DNA from: Nageia nagi
Taxonomy: Eukaryota > Pinophyta
Assembly (NCBI GenBank): GCA_050084985.1
Contig: JBITNC010000001.1
Span: forward strand, 212,350,001 to 212,414,000
DNA: 64,000 bases
Direction: 5' to 3'
Shown here: in pieces, positions 48,686-61,052 of the stretch
How positions within the stretch are numbered: position 1 is the stretch's first letter
Layout of the letters: each line of letters begins with the position of its first letter
Translations under genes and position numbers: made by a program
The notes under the pieces: model-generated
The model's input: only the letters and a program-made list of their open reading frames with translations
The model's database searches: none
What the model was told of the DNA's origin: nothing

Positions 48686-49811
48686 TAATCCATAAACTAT
48701 AAGATTACAATTTTCAATTTAATCTTTACTCAGGATCAATTCACACTTAAAACAATTTAAGTGCTTCTAAAAGAAATTTAGGAAACTAATTATAAACATA
48801 GAGAAGAGAAAAGCATTCACCAAAGAAGAGACAAGCAAGAATTTATCTTGGTTCACCTAGTGTGGGCTACATCTAGCTCAAAAGCTCTCTACTATCAATG
48901 GGGTAATCACTTTACAAGGCCTCCTTGGTCCTTCAAAACCTCCTCTCACATTCACAACACACTCACAGCTCTAAAAATTGCAACAAAACTAAGAACAACC
49001 TTCCTAAATCCTTCCTTTTTTTTCCTGTACAATTTGCTTCCTTTTTATACAATTTTTGGAGCTAAAATTGGAGAGAATTACAACTAAGAAATTGGGGAAA
49101 AACATATTTTTGATACCCATTAACCTCCTTGATCTTCCTATCAAATTTGGGCTCAAATGGTTTTGGAAATCTCCCAAAAATGAGCTCTAAAACAAAAAAA
49201 ATGCTCTCTAGACTGTTACAGGCTTACTGGATTAACTCAGCCCAAAAATAAGACCTTAGGTGAATCAAAAATCATGAAAAACCTTTTAAAAATGCCAAAA
49301 TATGTTAAAATACTCCAAACTTGGGTGGGTGTGCTATGGTGCTAACATGTGGTAGGTGGTCAGTAGTCAAATGGCTTGCATGGGTGACTTAGCTGACTAG
49401 GTAGTCATGTTGGTAGTCTAGTTGGTAGCTTTGCATGCTAGCAGATAGGCTAGTAGGTCATGGTCAACCGATCAACAGGTAGCTTACATGGGTGGTCAAC
49501 TCTAACATGGCACTTGGTTGGTGGTCAACATTCACCTATTGACCTCCATGATGGCAATCGGTTCCATGCATGCCTCCTCCTCCAACGTGGTCCTTACCAT
49601 GCCTACATGGCTGTACAGTGGTAGGTGGGTCCCACCATATTTGATTTTTTTTTTCAAAAATACACAAACTAGACTTAATGCCATATCTTCCACATATGGA
49701 CTCAAATTCCTAATCTGAAAGAAGTGTTAGAAAGCTGAAGACAAGATGATCATAATGAACACACTAAAATGGAGATTGCTAAATGTTGAAGGGATCCAAA
49801 TTTTTAGATCA
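48686..49811 (-). repeat. 3' LTR of element B
   Basis: Minus-strand start TGATCTAAAAATT; the opposite end has TAATCC where the partner has TGATCC. The TATA-like box TATAAAAAG (minus) is at 49041-49049. Open frames such as 48848-49087 are chance. Confidence 0.93.
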
Positions 49812-49823
49812 TTCCTCCCCACT
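49812..49823 (-). other. Polypurine tract of element B
   Basis: The minus strand reads AGTGGGGAGGAA directly before the 3' LTR start TGATCT. Confidence 0.8.
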
Positions 49824-49849
49824 AAGAGAGAGCTTTTGTCCCCAAAAGC

Positions 49850-51302
49850 ATTTAGTATGATGGAATGAGGTGAGGGTAGAGCTCCCTCACTCAATCAACT
49901 GCATACCACTTGGCCTTATGTGGATGTTGGCCCTTCACTTCAATATGCCACACCTCATGTATGCCACTATGAGATGATTATTACTTCTTTTCCAATACTA
50001 CATCCTCAACCAACACATTCGTGTGCTCAGGGGCTAAATCCTCAACTGACTATAACATGACATCTGTATCTTCTACAACTAAGGCTAGTTCATACAACTT
50101 CAAGTTCTCAACATTAATACTATAATACATTTGCATATAAGGTGGTAAGTCCAACCAAAAAGCATTATCTCCAACTTGACCAATAATGGTAAATGGACCA
50201 TACCTTATAGGTTTCAACTTCCTTCCCTCACCATGTTATCTCTCATTGCTAAGATGAAGCTATACCTGATCCCCAACCTAAAATTTATGATCCACCCTAT
50301 GATGATCATGCCTCTCCTTATACTTGGCTTGACTCTTCTCCAATTGTTCTTGTACCTTTTGATGAATCAATTTGATCCTCTCAATAAAATTCTTTTCCCT
50401 CTCCTCCTCATCATGAAGAACTATATCTCCATCACTCGTTGAAGCAAAAGCCATATCAAAAGGTGATTTTGGAAAATAACCAAAACAAGTCTCAAAAGGT
50501 GTTTTGTTAATAGAAGAATGTAAAGCCCGATTATATGCATGCTGTATATAGTTCAAATGTTCATCCCAAGTCTTAGGATGCTTATCACAATAACCCCATA
50601 ATAGGTGTACCACTATCCTATTTACAACCTCTATTTGACCATCTATCTATGGATGAAATGCTATACTCCTCTTTAACTTAGTGTCCATTCTTTCCCACAA
50701 AGAAGTCCAAAATTTTCCAAGAAACCTAGAATCCCTGTTAGAAATGATAGAAGTAGGAAGACCAAAATGTACCCACACATAAGTAAAGAAAAGATTAGTA
50801 GCCTCTTGACCTGTCATAGTATTTTTACATGGGATTAGAATACACATCTTACTAAATCTATCCACAACCACATATAAATAATCATGACCTCTTTTAGACA
50901 TAGGTAAACCTCCAACAAAATCCATAGAATACTCTCCCATGGTCATGTAGGAATGGAAAATGGCATATAAAGACCAAATTTTCTATTATTGGGTTTGCTT
51001 ACACTGCATAACATACAACCTTTGATATATCTAGATACATTTTCTTACATTTTAGGCCAATAACAATACCTTTGTAGATTAGCAAGAGTTTTTCCAACAC
51101 TAAAGTGTCCTAAAATACAAGAAGTATGAGCTTCCCTAATCAAATCATTCCTGTCACAATTAGGAATACAAAGTTTGCCCAAATGAAAAAGTAATCCATC
51201 ATGCAAATGAAAGTCATGATTTCCAACCTCATTACCAAGACTCAATCTATGATAGACATTTTGGAAATCAGGATCAACCACATTGTTCTTTATACCCATC
51301 AT
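49850..51302 (-). pseudogene. int: Integrase of element B
   Basis: Integrase inserts the DNA copy into the genome. The N-terminal zinc-binding domain is visible (HTSCILGHFSVGKT, then CMLC; 51200-50980). The core carries the DDE triad landmarks: MDFVGGLP (first Asp, about 50930), ISNRDSRF (second Asp, about 50740) and DGQIEVVNR (Glu, about 50625). The C-terminal part includes KAKYKERHDHHR-like and PIRYGPFTIIGQVGDNAFWLDLP blocks. The tail, EVWHIEVKGQHPHKAKWY, resembles a worn chromodomain (W-x-I-x3-G, then A-x-W), which in chromoviruses directs integration to heterochromatin. Stops separate the open segments 51302-51045, 50946-50647 and 50613-50278, and more lie in the tail. Confidence 0.88.
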
Positions 51303-52620
51303 GCATTAAAGAACTATTTTGTAGAATCACAACACTAGCAACTATTGGAGGCCTAGACAACATATCAATAATTTTATTTTGAGTACCCTTCTTATACTTA
51401 ATCACCAAATGAAATTGTTGCAAAAATCCCATCCAATGAAAGTGCCTCGATTGTTGCAACTTAGATTGTGATTGAAGATATTGCAAGGGTTGATGGTCTG
51501 TATGAATTATTGTCTCTTTACCTACCAAATAGTGCTTCCATTTCTTAACAATTTGAACTAATGCATACAACTCTTTATCATATGTGGGATAGTTTCTTAC
51601 CACATTAGTAAACATTTTTGAGTGATAGCAAACTGGATGTTTTTCCTGCAATAAAATTACACCCATAGCATAGTCACTAGCATCAGTTTCAATTTCAAAA
51701 GGTTTTTGAAGATTAGGCAAAGCAAGTACTAGAGCATTACTTATTTTCTTTTTAAGCAAGTCAAAAGCATGTTGTTCTTTCCCTTCCCATTGAAATCCAT
51801 GACTCTTTCCTGTAATAGCATGAAGTGGAGAAGCCATGTAAGAAAAGTTAGCGATAAACTTGCGTAAATACTAAACTACCCCAAGAAAACTCCTAGTCTC
51901 TGTGACATTAGTGGGAGTAGGCCATTTCAACATAGCCTCAATTTTTGTAGGATCTATCCTCAATTGACCTTCACCTACAATGTGGCCAAGATAGATTAAA
52001 CTCTTCCTGACAAACTCACACTTAGACATCTTCAAATAGAGTTTTGCTTCCATTAGAACTTCAAACACTTTACGAATATGTACCACATGATCATTCCAAT
52101 TATCACTATAAATGAGAATATCATCAAGATACACAATAATAAAATCATCAATGAAAGGCATTAAAATCTCATTCATTACACGCATGAAAGTAGCAAGAGC
52201 ATTGCATAATCCAAATGGTAAAACTAACCATTCAAACAATCCTTACCTAGTTTTAAAAGCAGTTTTCCAAACATCCTCTTCTTTAACTCATACTTGATGA
52301 TAACCACTTCTTAGATCTAATTTTGTAAAAAGCCTAGCTTTTTGTAATTGATCCATTAAATCATCAATATGTGATAAAGGATATTGATTTTTAACTGTGA
52401 TCTTATTTAGTGCCCTGTAATCAACACACATACACCAAGTTCCATCTTTCTTTGGAATTATAACAATAGGAGATCCACATGGTGATGTGCTAGGTCTAAT
52501 GACTCCTTGATCTAACAATTCCTTGACTTGTTTCTTAATTTCTTCAATTTCCAAAATAGAATGTCTATATAAGCCAATATTTGGAAGTGCAATATTAGGA
52601 TGTAATTGAATCTCATGTTG
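51300..52620 (-). pseudogene. pol: Reverse transcriptase and RNase H of element B
   Basis: RT runs from about 52554: [53 protein letters not shown], then [13 protein letters not shown] and the catalytic YLDDILIYS (about 52130-52105). RNase H follows with ETDASDYAMGVILLQ (51680-51640) and HTDHQPLQYL. Stops include one after GYHQV (TGA for an expected Arg codon, consistent with CpG decay), one at FKTR, and one after LGVV where TAG replaces an expected Trp. The open segments are 52554-52288, 52239-51871 and 51837-51274. Together they would copy RNA to DNA and remove the RNA strand. Confidence 0.93.
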
Positions 52621-52704
52621 TATATCTCTTTTTGGTGGAAGTTCTTTAGGTATTTGAAATAAATCTTCAAATTCAGAAATTACCTCTTTAACTTCTTCTT
52701 TGTA

Positions 52705-53240
52705 TTATGGTTCACAATCATCAAGTGCCTTTATGATTTCCACTTCATCTTGAGATTTCACCATTGCAAGTATAAAGATTTGTCTTGTATTGATTAGTTT
52801 CTTTGCTTGTCCTGTAGTAATCAAATAAATATCCTTTTTCTTGCTTTGATGAGCACTAACCAAGCATTCAATTCCATATTTATTGAGTCTATATTTGTTT
52901 TCCTTTCTATAAAATAAAGCATCTCTTTCCCATAGATAAGGACTACCAAGCACAATCTCACAAATATCCAAAGGAACAACATCAAGTAAAACTTCATCAA
53001 TGTAATCCCTATTAATCCCAAATTGCAACTTGCATTGTTGTGTTACCTTTAACTTTGAATCTTTATTAACCCATCCCAATGGATATGGGTTTGGATGGGG
53101 TTTAGTAGTGAGTTCAAGTGATTTGACATACTTTTCTACAATCAAATTAGCTTGAGATCCAGAATCAAACAATGTATCAATCCTAGTCTTCTTAGCTTGC
53201 ACCTTGATGTGAAAAAGTCTAATTTTCTTCTTTTTCCCTC
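52705..53240 (-). pseudogene. Aspartic protease of element B
   Basis: A 165-codon open stretch (53202-52705) holds the retropepsin active-site block DTLFDSGSQANLI (D-S-G) and the later hydrophobic CEIVLGSPYLW block that marks the end of the fold. It would cleave the gag-pol polyprotein. It lies between gag and RT as usual. This is among the best preserved parts of the element. Confidence 0.9.
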
Positions 53241-53369
53241 ATCTTCATTAGGTGTATTATGCAAAACCATACATGCCATTTTATCATCTACATTTGAACC
53301 ATCCTCAATTTCCTTAGTAATAGTATTTGTTTGTTTCTTTTGGCCTTTAGGTTTAGGGCATAATTTGGG

Positions 53370-54248
53370 ATGTAATTTCCAACATTTAGCCTCTAAATGA
53401 CCTTCTTTTTGACAATGTGTACATACATTTTTAGACTTCTCTTTTTATGTACTAGACATAGTTTTCTTTTTCCCCTTTCCTTTATTCCTTTCAGAATCAT
53501 TATTACTATTGTAATTGGAAGCATTGTTGTTTTTCCCATCCTTAATAAAATTTTCCCTTTCTTCTATGTGAGTAACTTGTACACAAACTTTATCCAAATC
53601 ATTTGGATCAAACATCAATATTGTATGCCTTAAATAATTATGCAAACCAAAAATATACTTAAGAAGAGTATCTTGGGAATCAAGAGGAATACCTAGCATT
53701 GTAGCTCTTCTTTGGAATTCCATAGTGTACTCTTGCACACTTTTCCCTTTGCCTTGATGGAAAGTTTTCCATTCCATGATTGCCTTTTGCCGATAACCCA
53801 AAGGATAAAATTGATTTCTAAGCAATTGTACAAAATGAGACCAAGAAGTAATATAAGCTTGAATAGACTCATTCTTACTTTGTAAACAACTTTCCCACCA
53901 AACAAATGCATTACCACTCATTTTAAGAGTTGCTAATTAGATTTTATCCTCATCTCTTACAATTCTTTGAACTCTATAATATACTTCAATTTGTTTAATC
54001 CAATGGTCTAATTTCTTAGCATTCACTTCTCCAATAAAAGTAGGTAAATCAAATTTAACTTCCAATTTCAAAGGAGAACTTTGAAAAACACTATGTGTAA
54101 CATCATTGTCAATTTTATTACATTCACTTGTTTCACCTTCATTTTTCTTGTATTGTTGTTCTTGAAAAATGTTGGAATTGTAGAGACATTTTTTGGAACA
54201 TTGTGACAAGATCAGTAATTTGCTTTTCCACATTAGACCCTCCTTCAT
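53370..54248 (-). pseudogene. gag: gag of element B with zinc knuckle
   Basis: Starts at 54248; KFDLPTFIGEVNAKKLDHWI is the N-terminal capsid landmark. One stop near 53930 separates it from the 158-codon stretch with GNAFVWWESCLQ, LRNQFYPLGYRQKAIMEW and VQEYTMEFQRRA. A CCHC zinc knuckle, CTHCQKEGHLEAKC, follows at about 53419-53378 after another stop. Domain order and length are normal for a plant gypsy gag. Confidence 0.92.
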
Positions 54249-54425
54249 TGGCCATGGCTCTAAGCTCTCTTTACTTCTTTAGCCAAACTCTAGAACTAAT
54301 TTTTAGATCCTCCTCCACCAATTCTCCTTCTCCTTTCTTGCTTTGTGATCTGGTATACATGCAAGAACATTTTCCAAACACCAACAACAACTCAAAAATA
54401 GAGGTTAGCCCAATGATTTCAACTT

Positions 54426-54437
54426 GCTCTGATACCA
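54426..54437 (-). other. Primer binding site of element B, tRNA-iMet
   Basis: The minus strand reads TGGTATCAGAGC, four bases from the LTR end: an exact match to the usual plant initiator-Met PBS. Confidence 0.93.
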
Positions 54438-54441
54438 AACT

Positions 54442-55571
54442 TGATCCATAAACTATAAGATTACAATTTTCAATTTAATCTTTACTCAATATCAATTCAC
54501 ACTTAAAATAATTTAAGTTCTTGTAAAAGAAATTTAGGAAACTAATTGTAAACACAGAGAAGAGAGAAAAGCATTCACCAAAGAAGAGACAAGTAAGAAT
54601 TTATCTTGGTTCACCCAATGTGGGCTACATCCAGCTTAAAAGCTCTCTACTATCAATGGGGGAATCACTTTACAAGGCCTCCTTGGTCCTTCAAAACCTC
54701 CTCTCACATTCACAACACACTCATAGCTCTGAAAATTGCAACAAAACTAAGAACAACCTTCCTGAATCCTTCCTTTTTTTCCTATACAATTTGCTCCCTT
54801 TTTATATAATTTTTGAAGCTAAAATTTGAGAGAATTACAAATAAGAAATTGGGAAAAAAACACATTTTTGGATACCCATTAACCTCCTTGATCTTATTAT
54901 CAAATTTGGGCTCAAATGGTTTTGAAAATCTCCCAAAAATGAGCTCTAAAATAAAAAAATGCTCTCTAGACTGTTACAGGCTTATTGGATTAACTCAGCC
55001 CAAAAATAGGACCTTAGGTGAATCAAAAATCATGAAAAACCTTTGAAAAATGCTAAAATACATTAAAATACTCCAAAATTGGGTGAGTGCACTGTGGTGT
55101 TGACACATGGTAGGTGGTCAGCAGTCAAATGGCTTACATGGGTGACTTAGCTGATTAGGTGATCACATTGGTGGTCTGGTTGGTAGCTTCACATGCAGGT
55201 AGATGGGCTGGTAGGTCATGGTCAACTGGTCAACTGGTGACTTACATGGGCAGTCAACTCTAATGTGGCACTTGGCTAGTGGTCAACATTCACCCATTGA
55301 CCTCCATGGTGGTGGTCACTTCCATGCATGCCTCCTCCTCCGACGTGGTCCCTACCACACCTACATGGCTATACAGTGGTAGGAAGGTCCTACCATATTT
55401 GATTTTTTTTTTTTCAAAAATACACAAACTAGACTTAATGCCATATCTTCCACATACAGACTCGGATTCTTGATCTGAAAGAAGCATCAAAAAGCTAAAG
55501 ACAAGATGATCATAATGAACACACTAAAATGAAGATTACTAAATGTTGAAGGGATCCAAATTTTTAGATCA
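54442..55571 (-). repeat. 5' LTR of element B
   Basis: 1130-bp partner of 48686-49811. Ends are TGATCTAAAAATT on the minus strand and TGATCC on the plus strand. Differences from the partner are mostly transitions. Confidence 0.93.
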
Positions 55572-55576
55572 GCTTC

Positions 55577-57702
55577 CTTTTACTTATGCTTTCAAACCAA
55601 CCCAATAAATAACTAATTTCCTTCATGGGGAAAGGAGGTAGTGAGAGGCACTCACTTCACCAACCTTGCTTTGGGATCCAAATCATTAATAGCTAAATAA
55701 AAACTAATTAATATTCCCTTTTCTCTAGAATTAGAATTTAGAAATTAGATTATCTAGCTCCTTGGTTTGATTCTAGCAGGTGAATAATTCTAGCTAACCT
55801 TCACTAACTAATCTTTCAATAGGGCTAGATAATCCATACCAAAATTGAGATTATCTAGCTAATTGGAAATATTGGAATATGAGGCACTAAAAGAAACATA
55901 AATCTAATATAGAATCCAATCATTTAGAGAAGCTAATCTAAAGCCCACCATAAATAATTCAATTAGATATGTATTAAATAGCCTACTATTTTTTTGGAGA
56001 AAAGAACTTTATTTTTCTAGCCTCTCTAACTGGTAGACTCTAGCCAATCACTACCTCATTTTGTTAGCTCTTTCAATTTGGGAAGCATTTCTAATAGTAG
56101 GCACTCAATCTTGATAAGGTATGGGCTAGGCCCTTATAAAAAATGGTAATATGTTGTATAGTGACCATAACTACAATAATAAGGCCTTTACTTATAGATA
56201 GTAGGGGCTCAACCTATTTGATTACCTATTTTCAATATGCAGCCCACTTGAGTAATTCAACTTCATATATAGCTCATTGGAATGCTATAGTGGGAGCATG
56301 GAAATGAGTCCCACCTTTAATAATGGGATAAGGTTACACCTCACCCCATTTAAGAATAAAAAATAGGGCATGTTTTTGTATAAGGAAACATGTTATGCAT
56401 TTTCCATAAGTGGTTATCCATAATCAATATTGATTTGGAAATGAATAGGGAAGTGGTGGTGTGGAATCCACCCACATATATAGATAGGGTCACTCCTACA
56501 TAGAATAACTAGAATGGAGCAATTGGATCAACTATCAACTCTATAGGGATTGGCATGGGTGGGGATGTAGAAGGAGGTTAGTTAATCAATTGATTAATCC
56601 ATAAATGCTAATTAATCTAATGCTATGAATATCTACAAAGATTCTTATTTGATCTGATGGGTGGAAGTGATGCAAAAATGGAATGATGCCTCCATTCTAA
56701 TCAGCCCCACCTACATGAATAATGTGAGTATTTAGATAAAATGGATAGGTGTGTTGGGCAATACTATTGGAATAAGGGGATTGGTCCCAACCTCATCATA
56801 CTAATACTCTACTCAATATTGATTATCTTGCTGATGGTTTGGTGCTTCCTTGTACATACTAGAAAATTAAAAAATGATGTCTAGATCCTAACCATACCTA
56901 GGTGATATAAGGGAAATATAGAATCTATCTTTTTTTCAAGTACCTTTTCTCAAATGAAAGAATCCCCCAACCTCCCTATTATTACTTAACCTTGAGAAAT
57001 GGTGATCAATTTGTTTGATTCATGAGCTAGTGCTTCGAGCTCCTAAGTCTCTTTTTTGTATCTCCAACTAGCTACTAGAGATGAGAAAGGTCATGGAAGT
57101 GATGGAAGGGATGGACTAAATGAAATAATATGGTTGGCTCATGATCCCAATGGGGGAACCTATTATTAGAGTGGAAAAGGTAGGCTCAAGATTTGATAGG
57201 GAGAGCAAGTCTAGCAAGTGATAGTAGACACACCTCACCTCATTAAAAAAATAAAGCATGATCACCCATATTTAGTATTATTATTATTAAGGTAACTACA
57301 TCAATAGTAGATTTCATGATATTGATACAAATAGATTTCATTTTATGGATTAGGCAATAGGTATCACTTGACATGGATATATATAGTAGAAGGCCATCTT
57401 TTAAGTCTAGTCTATCTTGTCCCATTAAGAATTTAAGGGCATGAGATAGGGATATGGGAGACTACTATTTTAGGAATTGGGGGATGGGGAAAAGCATGAG
57501 AGAGCCTCCACTACTTGAGCATTGAAGAGTATCCATGGGGTGAGCAACTTGGATTAACAGGTTGGCCATTACCAAGAGCATCCCTTATATAGATTCATGT
57601 GAGTAGGTGACTTATGGTGATGAGATAGAGATAAATATTAAATTTTTGTTTTCTAGTCTAAGTATAATGCTTCAAATTGAAGTGATTCATGAAGGTTCAA
57701 AT
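55577..57702. other. Gene-free spacer between elements B and A
   Basis: No coding, RNA or repeat feature was recognised. It is the continuation of the pre-insertion sequence left of element B. Confidence 0.5.
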
Positions 57703-58772
57703 TGTAATATCCCCAAAACTCACAAAATGCAATTTTGTTAAAGTGTAATATTCCAAAGTTGAAATATCACTACTAAGAAATTTATATATATTTTTATATT
57801 TTTCTAACTAGCTCAATTCAAATCAGATCTACAAATTGAATAAGAAATAGAGCTAGAAATGAATTTTATTCTTCAAGAGCTAGGACATCCCAAATGGACA
57901 AATATAATACTCAAGGAAAAATACCTAAATGCTCAAGAAGGGGGATGTTTGCCCTCATAAGGTAGATTTGGATAATTTGGCCCTACAAGTTCTTCAACCA
58001 CTTCTCCCTAATGCTGGATGAGCCTCCTCACACTAATTCGGCTAGTTTGGATCTAGGACATGCCTCCTCACATTGATTTGGTAGGTTAGATCTAGATATA
58101 GAATATGGCCACATTGGTTGGATCTAGATCTACCCCATGGGTTGGATCTAGATCAGGGATGGAATAGTTCCACCACACTGGCTTGAACTATTCTAGTAAC
58201 TCCACCTCATTGGATCAAGCTACTATCCTAGCTTAGGTAAGACTCCTCCACACTGGCTTGAGCTCTCCCACTAAGCTAGCTAGAAAGCTACAACTCCACT
58301 AGCTACTAACCCCTAAAAAGAGATAAACTCTAATGATCTTCTAGCCTCCCCAAATGATGCATCCCATCTCTTTTTATAACAAGATCTCTCATACCTTAGA
58401 ATCACCCAAAGCACAACATCCCTCTTTTGGTGTCTCAAGATGATAAATTAAATCATCTAGGGACCCAGGAAGCCCAACGTCCCACAATGGTTGCCTAGAG
58501 ATGCCAAATTACAAGATCAATGGCTCATAAATGCAACATCCCATTATGAGAGACTAATATTGCATTAATTACAAATAATTGAGCCAAATTAATTAAATAA
58601 AATCCAAGGGTGAGTGCCTCAAGGGTCTCTTTAGCCTTGGTTATAGAAATAAATGCAAAATATTAATAAAATACTCCTAAATTAATTTATTTTTGGTTTC
58701 TCCTCCTTTGCCATGAATGTCACACTCCAAGAGGAGAGAAAGTGGACATTTTACAAATTTGGGGACATTACA
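57703..58772 (-). repeat. 3' LTR of element A
   Basis: Minus-strand start TGTAATGTCCCC, opposite end TGTAATATCCCC. A TATA-like TATAAAAA (minus strand) lies near 58370-58378. The middle contains several short GATCTAGATC-type repeats. Confidence 0.95.
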
Positions 58773-58786
58773 AGTCTCCCCTTCCT
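58773..58786 (-). other. Polypurine tract of element A
   Basis: The minus strand reads AGGAAGGGGAGACT directly before the LTR start TGTAATG. Confidence 0.8.
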
Positions 58787-58934
58787 AAATTTCTTATCCC
58801 CAAGCAACTCAAGATAAATTGGCCCTTCTCTTTCCCATCTTGAAAAGTGATAATACAGATGAAAGAATAAGGAGAAAGAGTTCTGATTTTCTACTGTAAG
58901 TGATGGCCAAAATGTCTACCTTCATAGATCCACA

Positions 58935-59804
58935 ACCCAACATCCAAGTCCTTTTTTTAACCTATTACCCATGAAGAATAGTAAAGACTCTCATTGCTTG
59001 ATCCTGATATCCCCATTGTACGAACTAATCTGATGTGAGTATGGCAAAATCACATCCTTGATAAGAGAAGCCTGATTCTCCTTCAACCTCCTAAAATTTG
59101 AAATAAGAAATACCATAGTATTTAACCTATCAATAGCCTTATAAAGCACATTTAGATCCTGGCATACCACCACATGGTCGTGCCCCCTATGTCACCTCCA
59201 GTATAACTGCTCTTCCAACCATGTAACTAGCTCTTCCTACATTTCCTCATCATTGTAATCATAATTCACTCCCTCCCTACCATTTTGCCTCATGAGATTC
59301 ACAAGGGCATGTAGAAAAGATCAACCATATTAGGGTTTAGTATCTTGATGATGGAAGAAGAATTAGAATTTTGTGATCTATCATTTAACAACCTTTGGAG
59401 AAGGTCAATGAAAAGAAATCACTTGGTGCTATGCTAGTTTCCTGGGTAATGAAGCTCTGAGTCATTCGCATCAACACCACCATCAAGAGCACCCCGCAAG
59501 TAGAGGTAGTGCTCAATGACACCATAAGTGAATTTGCATGGAAGATCATACATGAAAATCCTAATTGTAGGAATAGGCAAGATGGATTCAACATGGGGTA
59601 TGGGTAGCGGTGTAGTGGTGGTAGAGGATGGGAGCAGAGGTGAGATGAGATAGTTGTTGATGGTGATGTAGAGAAAGAAGTAGGCCATTGTTGCAAGGGG
59701 AGGAGGGTGGAGTTGAGGATTGATCCATAGCCACCCATCTGTAAGCATGGTTTGAAGGCCTTGACATCTTCATGGTTGATGTTGATGGATTTCTTTCTAC
59801 CCAT
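58935..59804 (-). pseudogene. Captured ARAD-like GT47 glycosyltransferase fragment
   Basis: GT47 (exostosin family) enzymes of the ARAD type are Golgi type II membrane proteins thought to add arabinose to pectin. The minus strand shows their N-terminal half. It starts MGRKKSI at 59804 with a hydrophobic anchor-like stretch (LATMAYFFLYITINNYLI, about 59690-59635). Then come IRIFMYDLPCKFTYGVIEHY (about 59575-59520), LHYPGN (about 59450), KILNPNMVDLFYMPL, EELVTWLEEQLYW, HDHVVV, DRLNTMVFLISNFRRLK and LIKDVILPYSHQISSYNGDI. After a frameshift it ends with LLFFMGNR near 58950. The C-terminal part of the enzyme (the later part of the exostosin domain) is missing. At least three stops and two or three frameshifts break it. 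No intron was noticed in the captured part. It lies directly after the protease-like segment. The exact donor gene cannot be named. Confidence 0.82.
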
Positions 59805-59829
59805 GGCAAGGAGGATATAAATGCGATGC

Positions 59830-60180
59830 CATTACCATTGAATTCCAAATACCATGTGCAAGGTCCCTCCCATGGGATATACATAGAAATCACTTCTCAT
59901 GGAGTAATTGTTGGTCTCAACTAGAAGTTATCTAATCACCTTATTGCAAAATGAGATCTGGCTATTAGCATTAGCCACATTGAATCCTTCAAAAACATCC
60001 ATCCTTACTTCTTTCTCAATAGCAAACAAAGCATCAATGAAGTTGTGAGATGCCCCTCCATCGATAAGAATAATCACTTTTTCTCCTAAAGCTCTTCCCT
60101 AAATGTGCAATGTGGGGTAATGGGGTGCTCCACTAATGGTGGCCAAGGTGCCATGAGTGGAAAACTCTTCCACAAATTCT
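59830..60180 (-). pseudogene. Retropepsin-like remnant of element A
   Basis: The minus strand contains GEKVIILIDGGASHNFIDAL (about 60090-60030), the aspartic protease active-site block of plant Ty3/gypsy elements (D-G-G here; D-S-G is also common). It ends with MVFGIQW near 59840, which matches the conserved VLG-x-QWL block that closes the fold. The captured GT47 segment begins a few codons later. Stops are present. Upstream, a worn knuckle-like region lacks most of its Cys residues. Confidence 0.75.
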
Positions 60181-60429
60181 AAAATGCTCCACAGATCTGA
60201 TTCAGGTTCCTCCATCTCTACTACCTCTACATAACTAAGCTACACCTTCCCATTGTATTGATAGCCTAGCTCCCATGATCCTTTGCAAATAAATCACATT
60301 TTCCTTCTCATTTCATAATGTGAGATCTCTTGATCTCTTTGTGTCTACTCCAATGGCCATGCATTTCTCCTTGGTGGAGATGTGAGCCTTCCTTGGCTCC
60401 TATTCATTTTACTTGCTGGCACAATTTAT

Positions 60430-61052
60430 TGCTAGGGTGGCTATGTCCTTCCTTGATTACTCTTTCCTTGGATTAGATTGGTTGATTCAAGTGCTATGGC
60501 CCTTCTGATTACCTCATCAAGATCATTTGGCTCAAATGCTTTGATAGATGTTCTGATATTTTCATTCAAACCCTCCATGAACATAGCCATCCTTCTAGCT
60601 TCTAATAGATCTGAAACCATAATAGAAACATTCATAAACTCATCTACATATTCTTTAACTATACCTTTCTATTGGATCTTTTGCAATGGCTCCTTAAAGA
60701 TAGGTGGGCATCCTCCTTGTCCTCCCTCCAATTGTCTATGAAATTCTTGGAAAGATATGATGTTTCTATAGTCTACTAGTTTGGCCATGTACTCATCGAA
60801 TAATTAGTCGAGCCTCTCTTGATGTATTTGATAGATCTCCTTTGGATCTTCCTCTTTTCTAAAAAGAGGCTTAGGTGGAATAGGTATAGACTTCTAATAA
60901 TGAGATATAGCCCTAGATGAGCTCTCTCCTTGGTCATTTCTATTCTTCCAGCTAGGTGGTGGAGTCTGGTTCCCTCTTTGGGATGTGAGTATCTATAATT
61001 GCTCTATCATCTTCCTTAATGTGTCCAAGATGGCTATGTTGGAATTGGCCAT
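60430..61052 (-). pseudogene. gag: gag of element A
   Basis: Starts at 61052 with MANSNIAILDTLRKMIEQL. The capsid landmarks are FQEFHRQLEGGQGGCPPIFK, GIVKEYVDEFMNVSIMV and RRMAMFMEGLNENIRTSIKA (open 60635-60441). Four or so stops interrupt the frame. Orientation and distance from the PBS fit the main gag of the element. Confidence 0.82.

Larger units (their letters stand above)
48686..55571 (-). mobile_element. Element B: full-length Ty3/gypsy retrotransposon
   Basis: A 6886-bp element with LTRs at 48686-49811 and 54442-55571, a tRNA-iMet PBS at 54426-54437 and a polypurine tract at 49812-49823. The target duplication is GCCTC (48681-48685) and GCTTC (55572-55576), with one C/T difference. 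It encodes gag, protease, RT, RNase H and integrase in the normal Ty3/gypsy order. The integrase tail resembles a degenerate chromodomain, so it is probably a chromovirus. LTRs differ at roughly 100 positions by eye. Each domain has a few stops or frameshifts, so it is no longer autonomous. Confidence 0.95.

Noticed and set aside
48848-49087. ORFs repeated at 54606-54829
   Set aside because: They lie inside the B LTRs and on the strand opposite to the element; the two copies differ in frame and length.
50176-50442. An 88-codon plus-strand ORF
   Set aside because: It is antisense to the well-supported integrase of element B and has no features of its own.
59385-59893. Three overlapping minus-strand ORFs of 101-139 codons read as separate genes
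   Set aside because: Only one frame at a time matches the GT47 fragment; the others are shadows created by frameshifts in the captured sequence.
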